Shown here in pieces: positions 1 to 35,179 of a stretch of 64,000 bases of DNA. How positions within the stretch are numbered: the stretch's first letter is position 1; each line of letters begins with the position of its first letter. The notes beneath the pieces were generated by a model. It saw nothing but the letters and a program-made list of their open reading frames with translations. It was not told where the DNA came from and ran no database searches. Source of the stretch: Megamerina dolium (Eukaryota; Arthropoda; Insecta; Diptera; Megamerinidae); contig OY978526.1 of assembly GCA_963854835.1 (NCBI GenBank), positions 70,094,418 through 70,158,417 on the forward strand, written 5' to 3'. The translations under genes and the position numbers were made by a program.

Positions 1-1344
1 GACGACTTGCAGGTGAACCAACAACAAGCCGAAAGATTCAATCAACAATGAGCCCATCATTAATGAATCGCATAAATAAATTCCATCAAACAAGTGGTGG
101 GAGAAATGAAAGCCAACCAAAACAAAAATAGTATCGAAAAAATAATGACAACCAACATACGCTACAAATCCGGTTATTGAAAATGAGCTCATATCGAAAT
201 ATATGCTCGCTCACGCACATATCTATTGGTCACCTTTTTGACTGTTCCACAGCTTGACGGTGGGGTGGCGCAGTGGGCAGTTGCATTCTCTTTAGAATTC
301 TCAATTTAGTTTAGTTTGTTGTTTGCTTCATTTGTTCGCTCTTGTGCTGCCAATTACTCTCATACTTGCATGTCATGTGTACTGGAGCAAGTAAAAAGCA
401 TGACGTAAAATATGAAGTTTATTTTATTCAGTTCTATTTGTCAGTCGCCACTGTCAATTCACTCAAAGTTTAGTGGTACAATAATCAATAGAAATATTTT
501 TTATTTGTGAATTTTTGTCGAAATAATAAATATAATTCCAAATGCTATTGTACAAATAACATTTGATGTAATGGAATTATTGCTTACAATACAATAAAAT
601 TGTTTACAAAAAATAATAAGAAAAAACGAAAGAATTGTGTGATAAATATTGGCATAAAGCGCTTACATATGTTGGACGAAAAAGTCACAAGACTATGAAC
701 AATAAAGCAATTAGAGAGCAAAAACGAGAGTGAGAGAGAGAGAGAGTGGGAAAGAGCATGTGACAAAATACGCGTTTATATAAGCAAAAGTTTAAACTTG
801 AGCGTATAAGAGTGTGAAAGCGAGAGACACTATAGTGTAGACATTGGTTTGAAGAGAAATCAAAATGAATGAAAAGCTTTAATCCCAAATCACAGCACAA
901 TTCAAAGAGTGCTGCTATACTATACACTCTTTTAATAGCGACCGGCAAAAAGAAGCAAACAAAGAAACATGCAATAGAAAAAGCAAAAAGCTTCAAACCA
1001 TCAAATTGATGAATCAACATTTGTAATCATCCAAAAAAGCTTAATCAATCTCATATACATAGAAATTGTAAAGTTCATGTAACCCTTTATTGTTTACCTT
1101 TTGCTTGTTTTGTCTTTTTGTTTTTACTTTCGTTTTTGTTTATAAACAAACTAATGAATTAACACAACGTTGTTACATTCCTCCCCATCACCTGTTGTGC
1201 TTACAGTGAATTTTATCGGCGTGTTTGTGTAATTACACATACAACATAGTACGATTATTATTCATTAGATTAAAGTGAATGCCCTTTATCATTTACATAC
1301 AATATATATCATTTGAAAAGAAAAAACAGAATACAGTCATCAAG
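1..1344 (+). other. mtd intron or 5' leader of exon A
   Basis: No convincing coding exon. The first 12 bases end CAG before GTGAAC and could be the tail of an upstream mtd exon. A GA-rich run lies at 727-750. A weak acceptor-like CTTACAG at about 1200 may begin the 5' UTR of exon A. Confidence 0.35.
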
Positions 1345-25350
<24,006 letters not shown>

Positions 25351-26850
25351 GAATTTGCTTTAAACATGAAACAAACAATAACATACAACAAACAAGTAGT
25401 AGGAGATGAAGAAGAAGAAGATAACAACATAAACAAACACACAACATCAATAATAACAAGAAACAATTCTTTCAACTGTTTTTACTACAATTATCATTAA
25501 TATAATTATAAACATGATTATTATATGTTTTTGTAAGCAATTACATTAATATGCAATAGTTTCAACAAATTTTGTTTCTATCTTATAATGTAGATATATA
25601 CATATATCGTACATAAATCATATACAAAAAAAAAATATATATATATACACATTTATAACCACACATACATACATACATATACTATACACACACACACACA
25701 CACACACAATCTTTATATACAAACATAAAAACACATACACTGCATATAATTCATTAACATTATGATTATTTTAATTTAATGAAAAGAATCGAATCATATA
25801 ATTTGAACGATTTTTCAGTTATTATTTTTAATTATTATAAATATATATATATTTTTTTTTATTATGTACCTACTATTGTTATTATTTTCATGTAATATTC
25901 TGCATTTGCATTCATTATCATAAATATATATATCGTACATATTATTAGTTGTGTCTGTGTATTGAGATGTAATGAAATGAAATCAATATTAATGAACTTG
26001 ATGATACATAATATTATTGAATTAAAAACAACAAAACAAAAAGGCAATGATATATATCAGTCAGTCAAAAAAAAAAAAAAATGTATGCTATCAAAATAAG
26101 AAAGTAGTAGAAGAAGAAATATAATTTAATTAAATGATTATTATACTATATGTGACAAATGTTAAAAAAGAAAACTCTGTGAGCAAAATGGAAAAAATAT
26201 AAGAAAGATAAAAATGTAGTAGTAATTGAATTACATTTATTTTTGTTTTAATTATTGTTACATTTGATTTGAATTGAATTAAATGCTTGAGGTATTATTG
26301 AAGAAATTGAAAAAATTAAATACACATATATATATATATCTACTACAAACCTACATACATACATAACTGTAATAAAATAATATTAAAAATTAAATATAAT
26401 ATTTTAATGTTAAACGTATACACAAACCCACACACACACACACACACACACACATACTTAGTGAATGCGAGTTTTATTGTAAAACGAAAAAGATAAGAAT
26501 CTATAATCGATAAAAAAAAAAATGAACCCCAAATCGTAACTAACTTAAATTAAGCTTATAACGGATAATTATTAATCCGAAATTAGTAAAAACTTAATTA
26601 TTATTATTATTATTTAATTGTTATTAACGTTGCAACAACAACAAACAAGAAACTACTTACTATGATTTTGTGCATATTTTTTTTTTGTTTGTTTGTTTGT
26701 TTAATTTTTACTTATTTTATGACCTGATAACTTGATTGAAGTGAAAAATAATAATAATAAAAACTATATACATATATATTGAGAATGACAAGAGAAAAAA
26801 AAACTAATTTATATTGTTTTATTTATATTATTCTTGTTAATTTGTATGCA
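25351..26850 (+). other. likely mtd 3' UTR and 3' flank
   Basis: Very AT-rich DNA with CA microsatellites at 25686-25708 and 26429-26454 and several poly-A runs. AATAAA at 26371-26376 is the clearest candidate polyadenylation signal; another lies near 26756. The true 3' end cannot be fixed from sequence alone. Confidence 0.45.
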
Positions 26851-26879
26851 GTTTAGTTCTATATTTTCATTACAACAAA

Positions 26880-27640
26880 ATGATTATATCACATATTGAT
26901 CATTTTTTAACGAATCAAGTTGTATTCTAACATGTGCCATTTCTGCTTTCAATTCGCCTTTGAATGTCAGAGTTGATCGAAGATATATTATTAATTGCAA
27001 AGCCTCGCGAAAATAAGGTTATTCAACAAATGGAATAAATATTTCTATACGAATCTAGGGTCGCTATATTAAAATCATATATTGGTTTGACTCCTAGATC
27101 GCATTTCCACACTAACCTCAACAAAAATTAATTAAATGATAAAAATGGAAACATTCAGTAAAATATCCCGAATCACCCCTATAGGAATAAAATATATTAC
27201 CGATTCCAATTAATTTTTTCCCTCTTATATATTTTCCTTGAACATTTACACCTCATACTCGTATATCTACCTCTTAGATGGCATTGACATTTTTATAGAT
27301 TTTCATCTCACCGCTTCTAGACTGGAACTAATGGGGTAAAATTTATGTCCGGTTCCCATTAATTTTTACTGTTTAACATTTTTTTCTAAAAATGCTTACC
27401 CCTTTTCTACACCCTGTTGCATATAATTTCAATAAATAACAGCATATTTGTCCGGGAATAGCCCTATGTTGGAGAAATGACCGACTAAACCCTATTAATT
27501 TTCCCGTAGCAACATTTCTTCTCAAAAAAGCTACCATCTATTTTCACCTTTTAGAGCGATTCCATTTCAAAATTGACGTTTTTCTGAAATTGAAATCGGG
27601 AAGCCCTCATTAGAGATGAATATAAGGGATAAGTATGCGG
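26880..27640 (+). repeat. dispersed ~145-bp repeats, degenerate array
   Basis: Several decayed units carry CCATTAATTTTT-type boxes, CTTACCCC and TTTTCACC. The block runs into the retrotransposon remnant at 27.7 kb. No coding potential seen. Confidence 0.5.
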
Positions 27641-27699
27641 CATTCTCTAGCGGCATTATAGTCAAAGATCTTCTGATCTAAAAATAAAACACCTGAGAA

Positions 27700-28820
27700 A
27701 AAAGACATCTTTTGCTTAAGCTAATTGGATATCAGACGCAAAGGCCTGTTGTGGACTGTATATCAAGCAAAGTCGGCAAATCGTCTAAGGCTAAGGAACC
27801 TTTAAATAATATTAAATCAGTTGTGTTAAAAACTGTCGGACTGAAAACGCTGTTTGGACCGATGGGCTCATTGCCTTGTCTGGGATCAGGAATGTTGATC
27901 TAGTAGGGGTTCCAAAGAATTTTTGCCCAGCCCTCAACGAGTGACCTGATATGAGTATCGTATAATCCCAAACCTTCGTTCTGGGCCGATGTAATGAAGT
28001 ACATACAAAGTCCTTTCTAGCTAGTTCTTCTATAACTTTATTTGCATCGCCCAAAAGGCTCTACGCTTGGAGCAGACAGATTTTATAGTTTATCAAATCG
28101 ATGTACTCCAAGAACAAATAATTTTTTGGAGCTTATTCTGAGAAGAGAGTGATCACCGTATCATATCTCGACTAGGAAGTAAGAGAACTAGCGACGCTGG
28201 TGTGTGGACCAAATACAGCTGCACCAGCATCATCGTATAGTCTAAATCGATCCGTGTACAAATTGAGGCTGTCGATTTTTATGGAACCTAATATATCTTC
28301 CCATTAATATATTGCTGGTAAGATGACATGGAAGATTTTTGCAAAATGTCAAATCTCCTAGTCATTCGGTCTGACACTGACTCAATTTGATATGCGATGT
28401 GGTATCTTCGTTCAAATTTCAGAGCACTAATTGTTGTAACCTTCTATTGCTTGTGTTCCACAAGCACAAAAATCGCATTGACTCTAATTGAAACATTCCA
28501 ACTAGCCGTTGTAGTTTCTTGTCTTTTTGTAATGGACGTAGAACTTCGTAGATAACAATAGATCTGATGATTGCACTTTAGATTAAGGCCCAAAAAGCCT
28601 TTGTGAATTTCGAGGGTCTTGTTAAATGGGAATTCTGTCGCAATTGGCTCAAATTGGCCATTGATTCCGTCTTATGGGTGAAATTAAACATTTTATCAAG
28701 TGTAATGCCCAAATATATGACTTTATCGGCAACTACCACCATTTGAGATTTAGGTGGACCCGTGAACCCTTGTCGCAGTGATAGTTCTTAACAAATAGTC
28801 TTCGTATGGCTTTGTGGAAA
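27700..28820 (-). mobile_element. non-LTR retrotransposon remnant (reverse transcriptase to RNase H)
   Basis: Reading the - strand, about 28740-28600 gives VIYLGITLDKMFNFTHK, the end of a Jockey-clade-type reverse transcriptase. About 28275-28205 gives NLYTDRFRLYDDAGAAVFG, the first catalytic strand of RNase H with Asp-Gly changed to Asp-Arg. About 28030-27990 gives VIEELARKD, the ADELAR helix. Stops and frameshifts interrupt it everywhere. The 5' two thirds are missing. Confidence 0.75.
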
Positions 28821-28885
28821 TTTATTGTAAGGGTAAAGATATATAAAACACATTAATATTTTTCTTACTCAGTACCAAAAATGTT

Positions 28886-29495
28886 ACTATACCATTTGAA
28901 ATTGTAAAAGCGAAAACGTCAATTAAAAATAAGAATAATCAATTGTAATTGCGAAAACGTCCGTTGAAAATAAGAATAATCAATTGTAAATGAGAAAACG
29001 TCAAACAATATTGTGAAATTCATTTTTATTGCATATTTTTGAAATAATTACAATAAGTACAATTTTTAATGTGCCCACGAGCGTATCTATATGGGTGATT
29101 GCATACGTATGGAATGATGTTGAAATGCTCTTGCACCGTCTCCTCCTGTAGTAGTGACCTTTGCATCATTCATGAGCTTTTCTAACTACTAAAGTCGCTG
29201 CTCCCCTATATGTGACCCATTTACATGTGGGTTTGATTATTTCGCATTTTTATTTGACGCTTTCTCATTTTCATATGCCGCTTTCTCATTTACAACTTAC
29301 AATTATCACTTTTAATTGTTACTTTTACATTTACAATTGACGCTTTCGCATTTTAAAATGACTAATTTCATTTACAATTTTTATTTCTTATTTTGAATTG
29401 TCGCGTTATGAGTTACAAATGACTATTATTATTTTCAATTGACGTTTTCGCCTTAACAATTGACTCTTTCACATTTACAATTGGAAATGGTGTAG
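28886..29495. mobile_element. Foldback-like element with subrepeated inverted arms
   Basis: The left arm (28886-29010) holds three direct repeats of roughly 45 bp containing GCGAAAACGTC and AATAAGAATAATCAATTGTA. The right arm (29250-29495) holds the inverted forms, such as ACAATTGACGCTTTCGCATT. The outer ends match as inverted repeats: CCATTTGAAATTGTAAAAGC against CCATTTCCAATTGTAAATGT. A central ~240 bp is single-copy. GTTA lies just outside both ends and may be a target duplication. No transposase frame. Confidence 0.6.
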
Positions 29496-29499
29496 TTAA

Positions 29500-30760
29500 T
29501 TCCAAGAATATAAATAAATATTTCTGCAATTAAGGCAAGCCTCATCACAAGCTCTTAGACATCCAAACCCGAATAGCAGACATGGTAGAAATGTGGAGTA
29601 ATATAACTTTCTTCGGCAAAGAAGGTCAATACTAGGTACATCATACTTCCATACTTGGTCGCCATCTTGCAAAATCAACCTTGTTAGATTTTGCGTTCTT
29701 ATTCGCAACAGGTGTCAAGAATTTTAATTTTTATACTATTTTATTATTTATTTATCTTATTATGGTATTTTTTTAGAGGTAATTGAATAAAAAAATTAGC
29801 ATGTAATATATTTACACTCATATAATGAATGTCCAAGTGTATGAATGCGTATTTTGTCGTTGTTTGCTTCATTAATGGTACAATGTATTGTACATATGTT
29901 TGCACAATAAGCAAAATAATATTAAGAAGACAAAAAAACAAAATTATAATAAAGGATGCCATAAAATTATTTTATAAAAAAAAAACGCACGCATATTCGG
30001 ATTAGCAAAACACACTCAAAATGAGAAACCTTTTTAAATACCAATTGTTGTAGCAGCACACAAAAAATTTTTACCACATACATATATATGTACGAGTAAA
30101 TAAATGTATGTATACATAAATACTCGTAAACATTACAATATTGTACTATACTACAACTTAGAATGTTCAAATAGCTTTACACACACACACACACACACAC
30201 AAATACCCTCCCTCCACTCCCTGAACTACCTACTTATTAGGATGATGCCTCAATGTTTGTATAAAATGTACGTATATTTAATATGATAAACATATGTTTA
30301 AGAAACAAACAAAAATTACATACAAATATATTCTAAATTATTATTAGTAATAGGTGAATGTGTATAAAAGTATTGTATAAATTACAATACTCTAAGGTAT
30401 ATCCTTCCCTCTCTCTCTCTAGTTGATGGAAATCAATAGTGAGTGTATGTCAATGTGTTATGGATAGAAATCAAAAACAGGTATTTTTCGTAAACATTTT
30501 CAAAAAAAAAAAAAAAAACAAAAGAGATTTGTCACACACATCCAATTTGTACTGCAACAATTAGGCAATTATACACTCAGATGGGTAAATCTTTAAAAGT
30601 CCTGGGTTAGCGAAAAACATGTAATTTGGTTCATTTCATTTACTCCAAACATTCTTACTCGCTATCGTTACGAAAAAATTGGGTTCCCTTACAAAGTGAA
30701 TATAAAAAATAAAATAAAAAATAGTGGCTATAGCTCCGCCTTGCTGCGGAGGTATAGCCA
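29500..30760. other. AT-rich intergenic DNA
   Basis: No gene or recognisable element. Contains a CA microsatellite at 30178-30201, a CTCT run near 30410 and poly-A runs. Confidence 0.5.
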
Positions 30761-30769
30761 CTAGAGCGG

Positions 30770-31420
30770 TGAAATAACTTACCCCCTATCTTAATCCTGT
30801 ATGCGGGTTTCCATACAAAATTAACAGAAAAACCGCGATTTCTCCAAAACTACTTACTTTGTATATCCACCATTTAAGGGAGCTCCGATGCAAAACGAAA
30901 AAAACCCCGAGAAAAAAATCGGCAAATACCCGCCTTAGGGCGGTGAAAAATATGACCAACCACCATTAGTTTTATTTCCCCAATATTGTACTTAATTCCT
31001 ATCTTAACCTCTTATGGTTTATGGCCACCCATACAAAATGATCACAAAAACCACGAAAAAGGGACAATTATCGTGTAGCTGTGCTGGTATTGCTCCGTAA
31101 GTGTGGTGAAATGTATGACCGACTGCCATTAACTTTTTCTCCCAAACATACTTACAACCTATCTTTACTCCCATACAAAACGAATGTAAAAGGCACGACA
31201 AAGGGGCAAATAACTGCTTAACCGCCCAGTAATTGCCCTTAAAGCGGTACTAATGCATAGCGTAACAGATTTTATTTCCTCAATATTTCCTCATCCTCTA
31301 TCCTAAATCTTAGGTAAACTCCCCTATAAAATAAACGCAAAACCATTTTAAAATGAACAAATAACTACATAGCAGCCCAGGAGTTGCTCCTAGGACAATT
31401 AAATGTACCAACAACTTATA
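30770..31420 (+). repeat. dispersed ~145-bp repeats, best array
   Basis: Four to five units. Consensus elements in order are GGTGAAATGTATGACC, CCATTAA, TTTCTCCCAA, CTATCTTAA, CCCATACAAAA, CACGAAAAAGGG and TTGCTCC. CATACAAA-type boxes lie at 30813, 31030, 31173 and 31323. Orientation is the same as at 10.7 kb. Confidence 0.7.
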
Positions 31421-31439
31421 ATATCCTAACATTCCTCCG

Positions 31440-31625
31440 AATATTCTTGCCACGGGGGTTCAGTCTCCGGCTGTGGGAAGTTTCATATTTTAAAGTTCTG
31501 CCGTTCGGAACTAGCTAATATACGTAGGTTCCTTCCAATACTGTCCAAATTGTTCACGCCCAACTGTAGAGGAAGAGAAGCTCAATGGTATCACAATGGG
31601 TCTTTCTTTCCTAACCTAACCTCGC
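31440..31625 (+). mobile_element. retrotransposon 3'-end fragment
   Basis: Contains AATACTGTCCAAATTGTTCA, AGGAAGAGAAGCTCAATGG, TATCACAATGGG and CTAACCTAACCT. The same series closes the fragments at 33.3-33.5 and 44.3-44.45 kb and is the probable 3' end of the Jockey-type element whose RNase H pieces lie nearby. Confidence 0.55.
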
Positions 31626-31942
31626 CCCATCCTTTAAGGTACCCCCAACAAAATGAACATAAAAAGTAAGTAAAGTTATCTTTTTCGCTGAGAGATGCTA
31701 TTAATATTTTGCTCCATTCAATTTGACCCACATTAATGTACATACGGATAGAGTACATATATCCAGGCAGCATATACAAGTAAAAAAAGATTACATCTAA
31801 TAATAAAATTATAACCTCCAAAGCAGAACTAATAGTTCTGAGATTCGTTTTCGATTCGAAATTGTATCATTTTTTTTTTTAAATGTGTATTGAAAAAAAA
31901 AAGAGTAGAAAAAATGAATGCGCACAAGAACCTAAACACATC

Positions 31943-32055
31943 GGCCCGTACTTATAGTCACAGTTAGAAACATTTTAATGTTAGAATCGAGTTGTTTGTC
32001 AAAAACCCGATTCTAACTTTAAGAATGACTCTAACTTTGACTATAACTATGGGCC
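31943..32055. mobile_element. 113-bp miniature inverted-repeat element
   Basis: Left end GGCCCGTACTTATAGTCACA and the reverse complement of the right end (GGCCCATAGTTATAGTCAAA) match at 17 of 20 positions and continue into AGTTAGA. ATC flanks both sides, a candidate 3-bp target duplication. The internal part is also palindromic (TTAGAATCG...CGATTCTAA). The GGCCC ends and 3-bp duplication recall PIF/Harbinger elements. Confidence 0.65.
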
Positions 32056-32289
32056 ATCAATTATAGTACCGACATGTAGCCCGCTGTAAAAATGATAGTT
32101 TATAAACTAATAATAACCGATATTTTCTAGAATGTAAAAATTGAAATTCGACGAAAATTTTATAACCATTACATACTTTTTTTTTGCTTTTTGCAAACAA
32201 CAATCTTGAGAGAGCCAAGAAGAGAGAAGGAGAAAGCAGGCAAATGAGGGAAACCCCATTACACGAACATACGATCTTTAGCGTAATCT

Positions 32290-32740
32290 CAACAAAACAA
32301 GTCCAGTTACACCTCGTTGCAACTTATTTTGCAATATAGCCTATATTCGTAGTATTCTGTGACCTTGGGCGACGTCTTGTTGAAACCACATGTTGTTCCA
32401 ACCAATAACTTAAATTTTAGGCAAAATAAAACCTGTCACACTGCTGTGACCATAAAAATTGACAGTGATCCAAGCTCCTTCGGACACTTGCAAACTTTCA
32501 CTTCCCCCAATTCCGTTTATTTACATGTAGCATTTACACTGAGTAAGAAATCAGCTTCATGGGTCACAGTATGAAGGTCCAGAGTACAATCTTCTACGCA
32601 TTCCGAGGCTTCAATTCTTGCTTCAGGTAAACCTGATAAAAATAAAGATTTCAGTATAAACACAAAATTCGCCATAATCAGCAATAGGACAAACCCAAAC
32701 TCAAGTAGTCTGCCACACGTTTACTAACAGCGGCATGTCG
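32290..32740 (-). mobile_element. decayed mariner-superfamily transposase fragment
   Basis: On the - strand about 32395-32355 reads NNMWFQQDVAQGH, which resembles the N-x-W-F-Q-Q-D-G-A-x-x-H stretch around the second catalytic Asp of mariner-like transposases, with Gly changed to Val. Flanking frames are broken and termini were not found. Confidence 0.5.
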
Positions 32741-32938
32741 TTTTCAGCAGTATCAGTGACCGATCAACTGGCTTCGAATTTCTCCACTATTATGAGCACA
32801 GTTTTTGGTCATAACAGTCAGTTTTGGTTGATTTTTTGGAGAACCATGGGAGTAACCTACTATAACAATTTTATCTTGGAATTTGCGGAACACCCACATT
32901 TACGGTTAAAAAACCGGTATTATCCTCTTTTCTTCACT

Positions 32939-33270
32939 TATTTGGATATAACTCAGTCGTTCCGATTTTTATATCATAACGATTTTTAGATTGTCGCCCC
33001 TTGTAATCCAAATATTGTAAAATTGTAGAACTAGAAAATAAGTTTGCTTCTTTGTTGCATACAAATAGTCCCAATAGGTATGATAGGAATTTGAAAGTTC
33101 ACTTTTTTGGATATAACTCAGTCATTCCGATTTTTATATCATAACGATTTTTAGATTGTCGCCCCTTGTAATCCAAATATTGTAAAATTGTAGAACTAGA
33201 AAATAAGTTTGCTTCTTTGTTGCGTACAAATAGTCCCAATAGGTATGATAGGAATTTGAAAGTTCACTGC
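32939..33270 (+). repeat. 166-bp two-copy tandem duplication
   Basis: GGATATAACTCAGTC starts at 32943 and again at 33109. The following 150 bp are nearly identical (including TTTTAGATTGTCGCCCCTTG and CCCAATAGGTATGATAGG), with few substitutions, so the duplication is recent. Confidence 0.9.
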
Positions 33271-33299
33271 GGCCATGTTGGAAATATAATATTCAATAA

Positions 33300-33475
33300 A
33301 GTTAGCCATTTCACCAGAACCGGCTAATACATATAAGTTGGTCCCTTCTAATACTGACCAAATTTAACACGCACAACAGCACTGGAAGTGATGCTCGGTG
33401 GTATAACAATGGGCCTTTCTTGCCTAAGTGTGTCTTCTCAGAGGGCAATAACCAAACCTAACCTACGCCAGATCG
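33300..33475 (+). mobile_element. retrotransposon 3'-end fragment
   Basis: Carries TTCTAATACTGACCAAATTT, ACACGCACAACAGCACTGGA, ATGCTCGGTGGTATAACAAT, GGGCCTTTCTTGCCTAAGTG and AACCTAACCT. Same 3'-terminal series as at 31.5 and 44.4 kb. Confidence 0.55.
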
Positions 33476-33479
33476 CACC

Positions 33480-34830
33480 TGTAGTAACGTGGGCATTGCT
33501 TGGGCATTGGTGGCTCTCGTAAGAAGTTAAAGTTTCTGACTGTCTGCCGGAGGTTTTTACAAGTTTTGTTCACTCTCGCAAATTTTGAGAACAATAACAA
33601 CAGGTGACTATGAATACCTGTATAAAGAACGATCTTTGCAATTTCAGTCTCTCTCTCTCTCTCTCACTCACTTGTTATATCTCTTATGCTCTCTTTTTGT
33701 TTTTTTTTTTTGTAAAGCGGTACTACATATCTACAAATAGTACGATACTGACCACTTGAGAAAATTTTACCGACAGCATTTCATGTGTGAATATAGAAAA
33801 TATAGCTTTTAAATAAGATTTTTTGAAAATCCAAGTTGTGAAATATGTCAATATAGATTTGTGTAGCCATACAATATCTGCAAAATGGGTAGACTTGGCT
33901 TAAACCCTGACGAAAGTTGAGTGAAACATAAATTATACATAAATGTAAATTAAGGTCATCATGCATTGGTGTATTAACCCACAAAATGTAATTATTTTCA
34001 ATAATATAAAAAAAATAATAATACAATAATAATAATCTATATAATTCACATGTGGATGTAATACACATCAATGCTTAAAGGCGATCAAATAACTTTGACT
34101 CTCATCAACTCACATAAAAGATAACCTTAAAATTGATTGCACCACAAAAATTAATAGCCCATAACCCTCACATATACATATACATTTTTCAATGCAATGG
34201 GATGATTTTATATTGTATCTATTCTATTTGTATTTACATTACCGTACTTGTGAATATTACATACACAAATGTGCAAGCCCTAATGGCTCTGAATCTGTAT
34301 TATGCGATAATACAATATATATTTAGTCCTACAAATGAATTAAAGCTATTGAATAACATTTATTGAGTTCAAGAAAATAAAATTACGTACTTCATAAAAA
34401 GAAATAATCATCTAATTGGCATACAAGATCGAAAAAAAAGAAAAATTTTATAAAACCAAGACAGAAAAATCCCAAGACTTTGATAGACCTTAAAAGCTTT
34501 TTAACTTGAATTTCAAGAAATCTACACAAACACATAGAAAGAAAGAATTTTATAAAATTGTTTAACAATTAACAAAACATCATTAACATGATCGTCCCAG
34601 TACTTCAGACACATTTTCGCTTCTAAATATATATGCGAATGACCAAAACAACCATTTAAAATTTGATATCCAAAAAAGAAACCAAATAAAACAAATTGTA
34701 TAAATATATTTAGTCTACTTACCACAAATAAAATATGGACAAATTTATTTATAAGAAAAAATGATACCAATATGTGTGAGCATGCAGTTAAAAAACAAAA
34801 CGAAACATTTTACACAGTATACTTACAAGT
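33480..34830. other. AT-rich intergenic DNA
   Basis: No gene seen. A (CT)n run lies at 33647-33664; short open frames here are isolated and lack any family resemblance. Confidence 0.5.
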
Positions 34831-34831
34831 A

Positions 34832-35175
34832 TAGGGTGTTTTTCATGGATTGATACATCTTCACGATTCAATTTTAACTCTATTTTTGTATATGTAAGTA
34901 CTTTGGCAAGTAATTTCATAATATAACCTTTTCGACTAGGTGTCATGAAATGAAATTGAAACGTCTAATTTAAAACATTTTTTTGGAACATTTATGAATT
35001 TATTTGTGAATCATAAAACACTCGAAACTATATATTTTTGATTTTACACAAACGAATTATGAATTTTGCTTATGGCGGAATGTTAAAAATTATTGTGCCT
35101 AAATGTCAAATCGCAAATAGTCCAAAGAGTTTTAGTATTGCCAGATGGTAACAATTTAAAGATGTATCACTCTAC
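34832..35175. mobile_element. possible MITE, TAGGGTG ends
   Basis: TATAGGGTGTTTTTCATGGA then TTGATACATCTT at the left; the reverse complement of the right end reads ATGTAGAGTGATACATCTTT. The GATACATCTT core matches, but the right repeat lacks about 14 bp present on the left. No coding frame. Confidence 0.35.
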
Positions 35176-35179
35176 ATAA

